Below are positions 1 to 4,743 of a stretch of 6,497 bases of DNA, piece after piece. How positions within the stretch are numbered: the stretch's first letter is position 1; each line of letters opens with the position of its first letter. The stretch is from an uncultured Chloroflexaceae bacterium. GTDB lineage: Bacteria; Chloroflexota; Chloroflexia; Chloroflexales; Chloroflexaceae. The stretch spans positions 1 through 6,497 of the forward strand of contig CAKZQX010000680.1 of NCBI GenBank assembly GCA_937141995.1, in the 5' to 3' direction. The notes under the pieces were generated by a model, which was not told the DNA's origin, did no database searches, and saw only the letters and a program-made list of their open reading frames with translations. The position numbers and the translations under genes were made by a program.

Positions 1-35
1 GACGACGTTCACAGGAGTTGGTGTCTCATTTGAAC

Positions 36-80
36 GCGCACCGCGGAAGTCCTGTAACTGATAGGAGTTCCGCGGTGCGC
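36..80. terminator. Long hairpin, possible terminator of an upstream gene
   Basis: A perfect 13-bp inverted repeat (36-48 with 68-80, GCGCACCGCGGAA and its complement) continues after one G/G mismatch into a 6-bp inner stem (50-55 with 61-66, one G-T pair), leaving a 5-base loop. The plus strand then has only TTT, so it is a weak candidate for an intrinsic terminator; it could equally be an RNA processing or regulatory structure. The inner and left parts belong to a 32-bp segment repeated at 315-346. The upstream gene it would serve lies outside the window. Confidence 0.45.
40..71 (+). repeat. Direct repeat copy 1 (32 bp, 28/32 identical to 315-346)
   Basis: This 32-bp segment differs from positions 315-346 at four positions (46/321, 58/333, 62/337, 67/342). 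Both share ACCGCG, AAGTCCTGTAA and an AGGA core. In this copy the segment is embedded in the large hairpin and no gene starts directly after it. In the other copy the AGGA is the ribosome binding site of the TerB-like gene. The simplest reading is a local duplication of a gene leader, with the sequence between the copies being what remains of a duplicated or inserted segment. Confidence 0.6.
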
Positions 81-314
81 TTTGGACCACGAACGCCGCG
101 ACATGAACGAACACCGTGAAACGACCAGTGCCGACGTAGATCAGGTAATCCCCCATATGGCGGAGGATAGCGCTGCCGGTGGGGTGGAAGAAACCCGATC
201 TTGGTCACACAAACATTCACAACGTGAATGTTTGTGTGACCAAGAAAGAAGCGTACCATGCTGCCGCCGGCGAATCGCGCGTCCACCTGGGCACATGTCC
301 AGCGTTATGTCCCC
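72..314. other. Gene-poor spacer between the two 32-bp repeats
   Basis: No recognisable gene is present. An open frame on the plus strand, readable from an ATG at 103 to a TGA at 334-336, encodes about 77 residues (MNEHRETTSADVDQVIPHMA at its start). Its second half is translated through the palindrome at 199-245, it has no clear ribosome binding site, and it resembles no family I know. Its stop overlaps an ATG at 333, but the downstream gene more likely starts at 351. The first 30 codons look plausibly protein-like and could be the remnant of a small gene disrupted by the palindromic element. Confidence 0.35.
199..245. repeat. Near-perfect palindrome, 22-bp arms with AAC loop
   Basis: Positions 199-220 and 224-245 are perfectly complementary, separated by only AAC at 221-223. 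The left arm begins TCTTGGTCACACAAAC. There is no T tract on either side, so it does not look like an intrinsic terminator in either direction. It is richer in A+T than its surroundings, which suggests a small inserted element (a minimal palindromic MITE or REP-like hairpin) or a cruciform or protein-binding site. Short AAGAAA-type sequence occurs on both flanks (188-193 and 243-248), which may or may not be a target duplication. Confidence 0.75.
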
Positions 315-346
315 ACCGCGTAAGTCCTGTAAATGAAAGGAATTCC
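315..346 (+). repeat. Direct repeat copy 2, forming the leader of the TerB-like gene
   Basis: This is the second copy of the 32-bp segment at 40-71. It ends four bases before the likely start codon at 351 and contributes the ribosome binding site. TCCT at 325-328 can pair with AGGA at 338-341, so a weak stem could mask the ribosome binding site. The corresponding pairing in copy 1 is extended to a much longer stem. Confidence 0.55.
336..341 (+). promoter_or_regulatory. Ribosome binding site deciding the start at 351
   Basis: AAAGGA lies 9 bases ahead of the ATG at 351. An in-frame ATG at 333 would extend the protein by six residues but lies upstream of this site and has no ribosome binding site of its own, so 351 is preferred. 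Confidence 0.65.
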
Positions 347-350
347 CACA

Positions 351-1292
351 ATGTCCGACCGCCATCTGGCGTTGACGCTTGCCAAGGTCATTATTGCCGC
401 AGCCTGGGCCGATGGTAAGTTGACCAGCAGTGAGATCAACTGCCTGAAGGATCTGCTCTTCCGCTTTCCGCATGATGGGCGCGGGCAGAGCCTGGAACTA
501 ACCGCGCAGGAGTGGGCCGAGCTGGATATTTACATTCACGCGCCCGTGGGGGCCGCCGAACGTGCCCGTCTGGTTGAGCAGTTGCAGAATGCGTTGCGAC
601 GACCCGCCGACAAGAAGCTGGCGCTTGACGCGCTGGAAGAGATTATCCAGGCTGATGGCGCTGTCACCGCAAACGAGCGCGCAGTCCTGGCGGAGCTAAA
701 GGCGGCGATCAATGCCGTAGATCTGAATATCTTTGCTCAAATGGGCCGGTTAATTACCGGGCCGATGCAGCGCCGCTCCGAAGCGGTAGCGCATACGCGT
801 GAAGCCTACCTGGAAGATTTTATCAAAAACCGGGTCTACTACAATGTGCGTCAGCGCCTGGATATGGACGATACCGAACTGAATATCCCGGAGGAAAAAC
901 TGCGCAAGCTCAGCCTGGCCGGAGGACTGATGGCCCGGGTTGCCCGGATTGATCGAGAGGTCAAACGGAGTGAGTGTGACGCGATGATTGATCTGTTGCA
1001 GGTAAACTGGGATGTCTCGCGCGCCGAGGCGGTCTTCATCGCTGAAGTCGCCGCGTCGGAAGCCAGCATCGAAATGGACTACTATCGCCTGACGCGTGAG
1101 TTTATGGCGGTAACGACGGCGGAAGAGCGCGCAGGCTTTCTCGATGTGCTTTTCGCGGTGGCCGATGCGGATGGCTTTATCTCTGCCGATGAGCATGCCG
1201 AAGTTCGCCAGATCGCGTACAGTCTCTACCTGACCCAGGAGCAGTTTATCCAGGCCAAACTGAAGATTCCCCGCGAGCGCCGGGAAACGTGA
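351..1292 (+). CDS. TerB-like protein with two TerB-type helical domains
   Basis: A 313-residue, apparently cytosolic, mostly helical protein without signal peptide or membrane segments. The first TerB-like unit covers about residues 5-125, with acidic turns WADGKLTSSE (19-28) and QADGAVTANE (100-109). The second covers about residues 188-305, with ARIDREVKRSE (198-208) and DADGFISADE (272-281). Such D-x-D-G / S-x-x-E turns before a helix are typical of the TerB (tellurite resistance B, DUF533-like) fold, which binds metal ions. A single TerB domain is about 120-150 residues, so the length fits two copies joined by a linker rich in charged residues (about 140-185). No other ter genes are nearby, so a role in tellurite resistance is not supported; metal sensing or a stress or surface complex role is more likely for stand-alone TerB proteins. 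The stop is 181 bp from the next gene, so it is probably transcribed separately. Family assignment is fairly firm; function is unknown. Confidence 0.75.
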   Translation: MSDRHLALTLAKVIIAAAWADGKLTSSEINCLKDLLFRFPHDGRGQSLELTAQEWAELDIYIHAPVGAAERARLVEQLQNALRRPADKKLALDALEEIIQADGAVTANERAVLAELKAAINAVDLNIFAQMGRLITGPMQRRSEAVAHTREAYLEDFIKNRVYYNVRQRLDMDDTELNIPEEKLRKLSLAGGLMARVARIDREVKRSECDAMIDLLQVNWDVSRAEAVFIAEVAASEASIEMDYYRLTREFMAVTTAEERAGFLDVLFAVADADGFISADEHAEVRQIAYSLYLTQEQFIQAKLKIPRERRET

Positions 1293-1338
1293 GTTGATTG
1301 CACTATTCCCGCTAGAAGACCAGATTATCTATATGGAA

Positions 1339-1372
1339 ATGCTATAGTAATACCGGAGCAGTATGCTATAAT
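1339..1372 (+). promoter_or_regulatory. Tandem extended -10 promoter motifs upstream of the hydrolase gene
   Basis: TGCTATAAT at 1364-1372 is an extended -10 element with a consensus TATAAT hexamer (1367-1372). A second, weaker version, TGCTATAGT, lies exactly 24 bp upstream (1340-1348), so ATGCTATA is directly repeated at 1339-1346 and 1363-1370. No good -35 hexamer is seen, as is allowed for extended -10 promoters. Transcription from the stronger one would begin near 1379 and leave a leader of about 95 bases before the ATG at 1474. Confidence 0.5.
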
Positions 1373-1473
1373 CTGAAATAACACAAACAGATCAGTCGTT
1401 CTGGTATATCTCTAATCACGATTAATACCGAGATAGTATCGTCTCCAGCGCATGCGATCAACAGGGAGCAATC

Positions 1474-2415
1474 ATGACCAACATAGCCAAACAAACCAGT
1501 ACCAATCATCAGCGCACCGCGATCGCGTATTATCACAACCTGCGCGAACTTGTTCCCGCGCACTGGATCGAGCAAACCATCAAGGCTAATGGTATTCAGC
1601 AGCATTACTACCGTACCGGGGGCGTAAAACCGCCCCTTGTCTGTCTGCATGGCTTTGGTGAGTCCGGCCTCTCCTGGCTGCGGGTTGCCCGCATGTTGGA
1701 AGTAAACTATGATATCATTATGGTTGATGCGCGAGGGCATGGCGGTTCCAGCGGTGTGACCGGCGGCTTCGCGCCCGAGATACTTGTTGAAGATGTGATC
1801 AGCCTGCTCCATGCCCTGCGGATCGAGCAGGTCTGTCTGCTGGGGGCATCAATGGGCGGGAGCACGGCGGCGCAGGTTGCCGTAACTTCCCCCGATCTGA
1901 TTCAGGCACTCGTGCTGGAAGATCCGCCCTGGGATCTGAGCGCGCAGTTGCCGCTGGTGGCATCACAAAAATATCAGGCGCGAATGAAGCGATGGCACGC
2001 CTGGCTCCAGCAACTGCAGGCGGAAACGCCCGCCGAACGACTCATCTCTGCGCTGGAACGGGTGCCACCGGGCGCAGCAACCTGGACGGAAGAGGAGTAT
2101 GTGACCTGGGTCGAAGCCTGGGCCCAACTCGACCTTGATCTGGTGGCGGTGGGACCGGCGCTCTGGTCCCGAATGGAGGTTCCGTTATGCAACCTGTTGC
2201 CGCGCATTTCCTGCCGGATGTTGCTCATGCGCAGCGCCTATGCCTTTGCGCGGGACGCCCAGGCGCGACACATGCAGGAAGACGTTCTGGCCTGCCCCGA
2301 CATTGTTGTTGCCGACTTTGCGCATGCGGGTCATTCGATTCATCGGGAAGCGTTTGAGGAATTTGTTATCGTGGTCAGAGCCTTCCTGCGCGAGTGCCGG
2401 CGGCGGCCAGACTAG
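1474..2415 (+). CDS. Alpha/beta hydrolase family protein
   Basis: A 313-residue soluble protein of the alpha/beta hydrolase fold. The oxyanion-hole HG is in VCLHGFGESG (57-65), the turn after strand 4 is VDARGHGGS (84-92), the nucleophile elbow is GASMG (124-128, Ser126), and the catalytic histidine is probably His287 in HAGHSIHREAFEEF. This order and spacing match small-molecule esterases, lipases and C-C hydrolases of about 260-310 residues. A roughly 40-residue N-terminal extension precedes the fold. Where the third catalytic residue usually sits after strand 7 (MLLMRSAYAFARD, 249-261) there is no acid directly after the strand; Asp261 is the nearest candidate. The substrate cannot be inferred. 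AGGGAG at 1463-1468 lies five bases before the ATG. It is the first gene of a same-strand cluster with two Uma2 genes, starting 35 bp ahead of the next, so cotranscription is likely. Confidence 0.85.
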   Translation: MTNIAKQTSTNHQRTAIAYYHNLRELVPAHWIEQTIKANGIQQHYYRTGGVKPPLVCLHGFGESGLSWLRVARMLEVNYDIIMVDARGHGGSSGVTGGFAPEILVEDVISLLHALRIEQVCLLGASMGGSTAAQVAVTSPDLIQALVLEDPPWDLSAQLPLVASQKYQARMKRWHAWLQQLQAETPAERLISALERVPPGAATWTEEEYVTWVEAWAQLDLDLVAVGPALWSRMEVPLCNLLPRISCRMLLMRSAYAFARDAQARHMQEDVLACPDIVVADFAHAGHSIHREAFEEFVIVVRAFLRECRRRPD

Positions 2416-2450
2416 CGTGTGACCATGATTTGATGGGGAGGGGGTAAAGA

Positions 2451-3320
2451 ATGACGGAACCTAAGCACTATCAATCCCAGGTGCAGGTGGATGATACCAC
2501 GCTTGCTGACACCGATACCTTTGTGCATTACTACGACCAGCATCCGACCGAGGAGGATCTGATGGGGGAGAGCGTAGCGCAATCGCGGTTAATTGCCTAC
2601 CTGCTGCAGGTGCTGGAATGGCGCTACCGGGTTGAGGGCTGGTTTGTGGTGAATGATCTGAATATTTACCGCAGCAAAAAGCGTTACGAGTATCCATTAG
2701 CCCCGGACGTGGCGGTGTTCAAGGGCGTTGTGGTGGCGGAACATAACCGGCGGATCTTTCGCAGTTGGCGGCTCTACGAGCCGAATCGCCCGCCGCCCCA
2801 GGTGGTCTTTGAAATCTGCTCCGATACGACCTGGAAAGATGACCTGTATGCTAAACCGGCGAAGTATGCAGCACTGGGCGTGCGCGAATATTTCCTGTAC
2901 GATCCGAATGAGCCGCCCTATTTCGCGCCCGCTTCGGGCCGACTGCGGGGCTGGCAGTTTGTCGCCGGCGTGCCAACAGCACTGGAACCTGATCCGCAGA
3001 GTCGGCTCTGGAGCGCGGAACTGGCAAGCTACCTGGTGGCGGATGGCGCATTCCTGCGGCTGTACGACTCTGAAGGACAACAGCGCCTGACCCAGGCTGA
3101 GGCCGAACGGGCGGCGAAGGAAGCCGAACGGGCGGCGAAGGAAGCCGAACGGGCGGCGAAAGAGACCGAACGGGCGGCGAAGGAAGCCGAACGGGCAGCG
3201 AAAGAGACCGAACGGGCAGCGAAAGAGACCGAACGGGCAGCGAAAGAGACCGAACGGGCGGCAAAGGAGGCGGCCTGGGCCAAACTGCGCGAACTTGGCA
3301 TCGAGCCGCCGGAAAGCTAA
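2451..3320 (+). CDS. Uma2 family (DUF820) protein with C-terminal AERAAKE heptad repeats
   Basis: A 289-residue protein. Residues about 25-205 form a Uma2 / DUF820 domain, a PD-(D/E)xK restriction-endonuclease-like fold. Visible motifs are APDVAVF (84-90, Asp86), VVFEICSDTT (118-127, Glu121), and the helix KPAKYAALGVREYFLYDP (135-152), with Lys135 or Lys138 as candidate catalytic lysine. Residues 218-273 are eight perfect-length heptads, (A/T)ERAAKE, predicted to form a long charged alpha helix or coiled coil; the chain ends AKLRELGIEPPES, a tail common on such Uma2 proteins. A purine-rich GGGGAGGGGG at 2435-2444 lies six bases before the ATG. It sits between an alpha/beta hydrolase gene and a second Uma2 gene. 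Uma2 proteins are very numerous in cyanobacteria and Chloroflexota; they are annotated as putative endonucleases by fold, and their biological role is unsettled. The coiled tail suggests oligomerisation or partner binding (inference). Confidence 0.85.
   Translation: MTEPKHYQSQVQVDDTTLADTDTFVHYYDQHPTEEDLMGESVAQSRLIAYLLQVLEWRYRVEGWFVVNDLNIYRSKKRYEYPLAPDVAVFKGVVVAEHNRRIFRSWRLYEPNRPPPQVVFEICSDTTWKDDLYAKPAKYAALGVREYFLYDPNEPPYFAPASGRLRGWQFVAGVPTALEPDPQSRLWSAELASYLVADGAFLRLYDSEGQQRLTQAEAERAAKEAERAAKEAERAAKETERAAKEAERAAKETERAAKETERAAKETERAAKEAAWAKLRELGIEPPES
3102..3269 (+). repeat. Eight tandem 21-bp units inside the Uma2 gene
   Basis: The 168-bp stretch consists of eight in-frame 21-bp units that begin gcc/acc gaa cgg gc and encode (A/T)ERAAKE. 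The first residue follows the order A-A-A-T-A-T-T-T. Neighbouring units differ by only one to a few bases (gaagc/gagac, ggcg/ggca), so the array has probably grown by recent slippage or unequal crossing over. Unit number may vary between strains without shifting the reading frame. Confidence 0.9.
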
Positions 3321-3333
3321 TGCTCAGATGATC

Positions 3334-3339
3334 AGGAGG
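3334..3339 (+). promoter_or_regulatory. Consensus ribosome binding site deciding the start at 3349
   Basis: AGGAGG lies nine bases before the ATG at 3349. The open frame extends upstream to 3295, inside the previous gene, and has another ATG at 3328, but only the ATG at 3349 has this spacing to a consensus site. Confidence 0.75.
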
Positions 3340-3348
3340 TACTCAGCA

Positions 3349-3975
3349 ATGATCGGGCTTGATACGCTGCCAACCCCGACTATCCTCGACTCCGTCCCCC
3401 GGGCCGAACCGGTGATTGTTCCGCGTCGCAGTCGCCCCTGGACAGTGGCGGATCTGTCGGCGCTGGCTGACGATGAGCATCACTACGAGTTGGTACGGGG
3501 AGATCTGCTTATGATGAGTCCGGCCAGTCCCGTTCAGGGCCGCTATGCCGAGCGGCTCTCACGCGCACTGGGGCAGTATGTTGAGGATCATGAACTGGGC
3601 GAAGTTTACACGGCAGAACCCGGTTTTATGCTGCAAGCGGAGCCTGACGCGATTGTGCGTGCGCCGGACGTGGCCTATGTTCACAGTGATCGCATTCCGC
3701 CGGTGGATCAGCAGGCCGGCTTCTGGCCGCTGGCCCCCGACCTGGCCGTCGAAGTGATTTCACCCTCAGAAACGGCGACCGCGGTGCAGGCGAAGGTGCA
3801 GGATTACCTGGCGGCCGGTACTCGCCTGATCTGGCTGGTGTATCCTGATAACAAAATCGTGATTGAATATCAACAGCCTTCACAGATCCGCCAGTATGGT
3901 ATTGAGGATAGACTGGAGGGCGGGGCGGTTATTCCTGGCTTTCAGTATGCACTACAGCGACTGTTTCGGGGGTAG
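3349..3975 (+). CDS. Uma2 family (DUF820) putative endonuclease
   Basis: A 208-residue protein of typical Uma2 length. After a variable N terminus come WTVADLSALADDEHHYELVRGDLLMMSPAS-type family landmarks (31-60, with YELVRGDL at 46-53), APDVAYV (105-111, Asp107), DLAVEVISPSET (131-142, Glu135) and AKVQDYLAAGTRLIWLVYPD (148-167, Lys149). These supply the D...E...K set of a PD-(D/E)xK fold. It lies 28 bp after the first Uma2 gene on the same strand and probably belongs to the same transcript. Unlike its neighbour it has no repeat tail, and the two domains are clearly divergent, so this is not a recent tandem duplication. Nuclease activity is inferred from fold only; the biological role of the family is unknown. 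Confidence 0.88.
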   Translation: MIGLDTLPTPTILDSVPRAEPVIVPRRSRPWTVADLSALADDEHHYELVRGDLLMMSPASPVQGRYAERLSRALGQYVEDHELGEVYTAEPGFMLQAEPDAIVRAPDVAYVHSDRIPPVDQQAGFWPLAPDLAVEVISPSETATAVQAKVQDYLAAGTRLIWLVYPDNKIVIEYQQPSQIRQYGIEDRLEGGAVIPGFQYALQRLFRG

Positions 3976-4002
3976 TGCCGCTGTCGGGAATAACAGAGTC
4001 AG

Positions 4003-4035
4003 TGCGCGGGGTAAGCATGGAGATCACCCCGCGCA
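4003..4035 (+). terminator. GC-rich hairpin after the Uma2 cluster
   Basis: TGCGCGGGGT at 4003-4012 pairs perfectly with ACCCCGCGCA at 4026-4035 across a 13-base loop, 27 bp after the stop of the last Uma2 gene. There is no T tract after the stem, so it may act as a weak or factor-assisted terminator, or protect the 3' end of the message. Confidence 0.5.
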
Positions 4036-4089
4036 TCTCGTTGGCATCGCTATTACCACGCTAACAACGGCAAGGCATGTGGAATGGTG

Positions 4090-4257
4090 TTATCTTTGTA
4101 CCAGCGGGAGGTAGCTCGTCGGCTGAATGCGCAGGACCGGCGCGTCGCCGGGTGCGGCACGTTGTTCGGCCTGCGGGTTAACGATAATCGATGTAGCAAC
4201 ACTAATGATTCCGCCGGGGTGGTCACATCGTAGGGCAACGGGCGGTGGTTGCGGTTG
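4090..4257 (-). pseudogene. C-terminal remnant of an exported-type protein ending YLPLVQR
   Basis: On the minus strand a frame of about 56 codons, open from 4257 and ending at a TAA at 4090-4092, reads PPVALRCDHPGGIISVATS, then IIVNPQAEQRAAPGDAPVLR, then IQPTSYLPLVQR. It has no start codon in a suitable position and is cut off by an in-frame stop at 4261-4263. The final YLPLVQR resembles the short C-terminal ending (hydrophobic LPLV followed by R) that I associate with many secreted or surface proteins of Chloroflexota. The text reads like real coding sequence, but only the tail survives. It points away from the WD40 remnant on the opposite strand, and both are truncated at the same place. 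The call rests on the motif and codon pattern; a database match would settle it. Confidence 0.45.
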
Positions 4258-4472
4258 ATTTTAACCCGGACGGAACGCTCCTGGCGGCCGGCAGCGAAGA
4301 CGGGACAGTTCAGATCTGGGATGTGCAGAGCGGCACATTGCAACGAACCCTGACTATGCCGCGCCCCTACACCGGCATGGAGATCACGGGTGTACAGGGT
4401 CTCAGTGCGGCGCAGCGGCGCACGCTTCGCATCCTGGGGGCGGTTGAGCACGTCCCGCCGGAACCGGCGTAG
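4245..4472 (+). pseudogene. C-terminal remnant of a WD40-repeat protein
   Basis: The 75-codon frame contains one recognisable WD40 repeat, AVDFNPDGTLLAAGSEDGTVQIWD with the following VQSG (in-frame codons from about 4245 to 4335). It ends in RPYTGMEITGVQGLSAAQRRTLRILGAVE-type sequence, the tail found on large NACHT/NB-ARC or TIR-WD40 proteins of cyanobacteria and Chloroflexota. Those parents are typically over 800 residues with seven or more WD40 repeats, so more than 90 percent of the gene is missing. The GTG at 4245 is only the first possible start and has no good ribosome binding site; the frame is open back to a stop at 4206-4208. It lies between the minus-strand remnant and the tRNA gene. 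It is probably not functional. Confidence 0.7.
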
Positions 4473-4489
4473 CCGGAGATTTGTGAAAT

Positions 4490-4518
4490 TTGCACATATA
4501 GACTGATGCTGGTATAAT
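4490..4518 (+). promoter_or_regulatory. Promoter of tRNA-Glu
   Basis: TTGCAC (4490-4495) and TATAAT (4513-4518) are separated by exactly 17 bp. Transcription would begin near 4525, about 13 bases before the mature tRNA. This is the best sigma-70-type promoter in the window and argues that the tRNA gene is active despite the gene debris upstream and the transposon downstream. Confidence 0.85.
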
Positions 4519-4537
4519 TTGCACCGTCAAACGAATT

Positions 4538-4614
4538 GCCCCCATAGTCTAGCGGCCCAGGACGCCACCCTTTCAAGGTGGAGATCGCGGGTTCGAATCC
4601 CGCTGGGGGTACCA
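4538..4614 (+). tRNA. tRNA-Glu (anticodon UUC)
   Basis: A full cloverleaf can be drawn. The acceptor stem is GCCCCCA (4538-4544) with TGGGGGT (4604-4610), including a G-T pair at the first position. The anticodon stem is CCACC/GGTGG (4565-4569, 4577-4581) with loop CTTTCAA, giving anticodon TTC at 4572-4574. The T arm is GCGGG-TTCGAAT-CCCGC. The discriminator is A4611, and CCA is encoded at 4612-4614. A T tract (4618-4624) follows without its own hairpin and may help end transcription. The gene is intact: the neighbouring transposon end lies 16 bases after CCA, so insertion did not damage it. Confidence 0.96.
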
Positions 4615-4630
4615 ATATTTTTTTGCTGAG

Positions 4631-4697
4631 TGCATAGGTTGATGTCGTAACGGTGTACAGGTTCGTGTCGCAACGATGCATAGGTTGATGTCGTAAC
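4631..4697. repeat. Transposon end: three 21-bp repeats at 23-bp spacing
   Basis: Repeats start at 4631, 4654 and 4677, an exact 23-bp period. The first and third are identical over 21 bases (TGCATAGGTTGATGTC followed by GTAAC). The second is a variant beginning TGTACAGGTTCGTGTCGCAA. Each starts with TG, as do ends of Tn7/Tn5053/Mu-class elements, and arrays of 20-odd-bp transposase binding sites at the end are a hallmark of that class. The outermost copy begins 16 bp after the tRNA CCA. The likely outer boundary is therefore 4631, with CTGAG (4626-4630) as the candidate 5-bp target duplication. The other end lies outside the window, so the boundary is not proven. Confidence 0.75.
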
Positions 4698-4728
4698 ACC
4701 TGCATCATACGACATCGGCCGATTTTTT
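4683..4728 (+). terminator. Hairpin with T tract just inside the transposon end
   Basis: GGTTGATGTCGTA (4683-4695, part of the third end repeat) pairs with TACGACATCGGCC (4708-4720), a 13-bp stem with two G-T pairs and a 12-base loop. Then come GA and six T (4723-4728). The T tract is on the plus strand, so it would stop transcription coming from the tRNA side into the element, in a direction antisense to the ATPase gene. No T tract follows on the minus strand. Part of the stem is an inverted partial copy of a transposase-site core (GATGTCGTA), so it could also serve as an additional binding site. Confidence 0.6.
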
Positions 4729-4743
4729 GTTTCGGCACATTGC

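Noticed and set aside
199..245. Intrinsic terminator at the 22-bp palindrome
   Set aside because: Neither strand has a T tract after the stem.
333..350. Upstream ATG at 333 as start of the TerB-like protein, coupled by ATGA to a short upstream frame
   Set aside because: The AAAGGA at 336-341 is correctly spaced for the ATG at 351 and downstream of the ATG at 333; the short upstream frame runs through a palindrome and lacks support as a gene.
351..1292. Tellurite resistance operon
   Set aside because: Only a TerB-like protein is present; no TerC, TerD, TerE or TerZ-type gene is in the window.
2851..3301. Long minus-strand frames rich in PVRSLS and FAARS repeats
   Set aside because: They are antisense readings of the 21-bp tandem repeat inside the Uma2 gene; any frame is open because the unit is a multiple of three.
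3295..3348. Longer N terminus for the second Uma2 protein
   Set aside because: It would overlap the preceding gene and lacks a ribosome binding site; AGGAGG at 3334-3339 fits the ATG at 3349.
4053..4451. 132-codon minus-strand frame across the WD40 remnant
   Set aside because: It is the shadow of the WD40 frame and does not match the frame that carries the YLPLVQR tail.
4631..4697. CRISPR array of three repeats
   Set aside because: Repeats of 21 bp separated by only 2 bp leave no spacers; they behave as tandem protein-binding sites at a transposon end.
4527..4715. Minus-strand frame with PSGIRTRDLHLERVAS
   Set aside because: This is another antisense tRNA reading frame, commonly mis-annotated as a protein.
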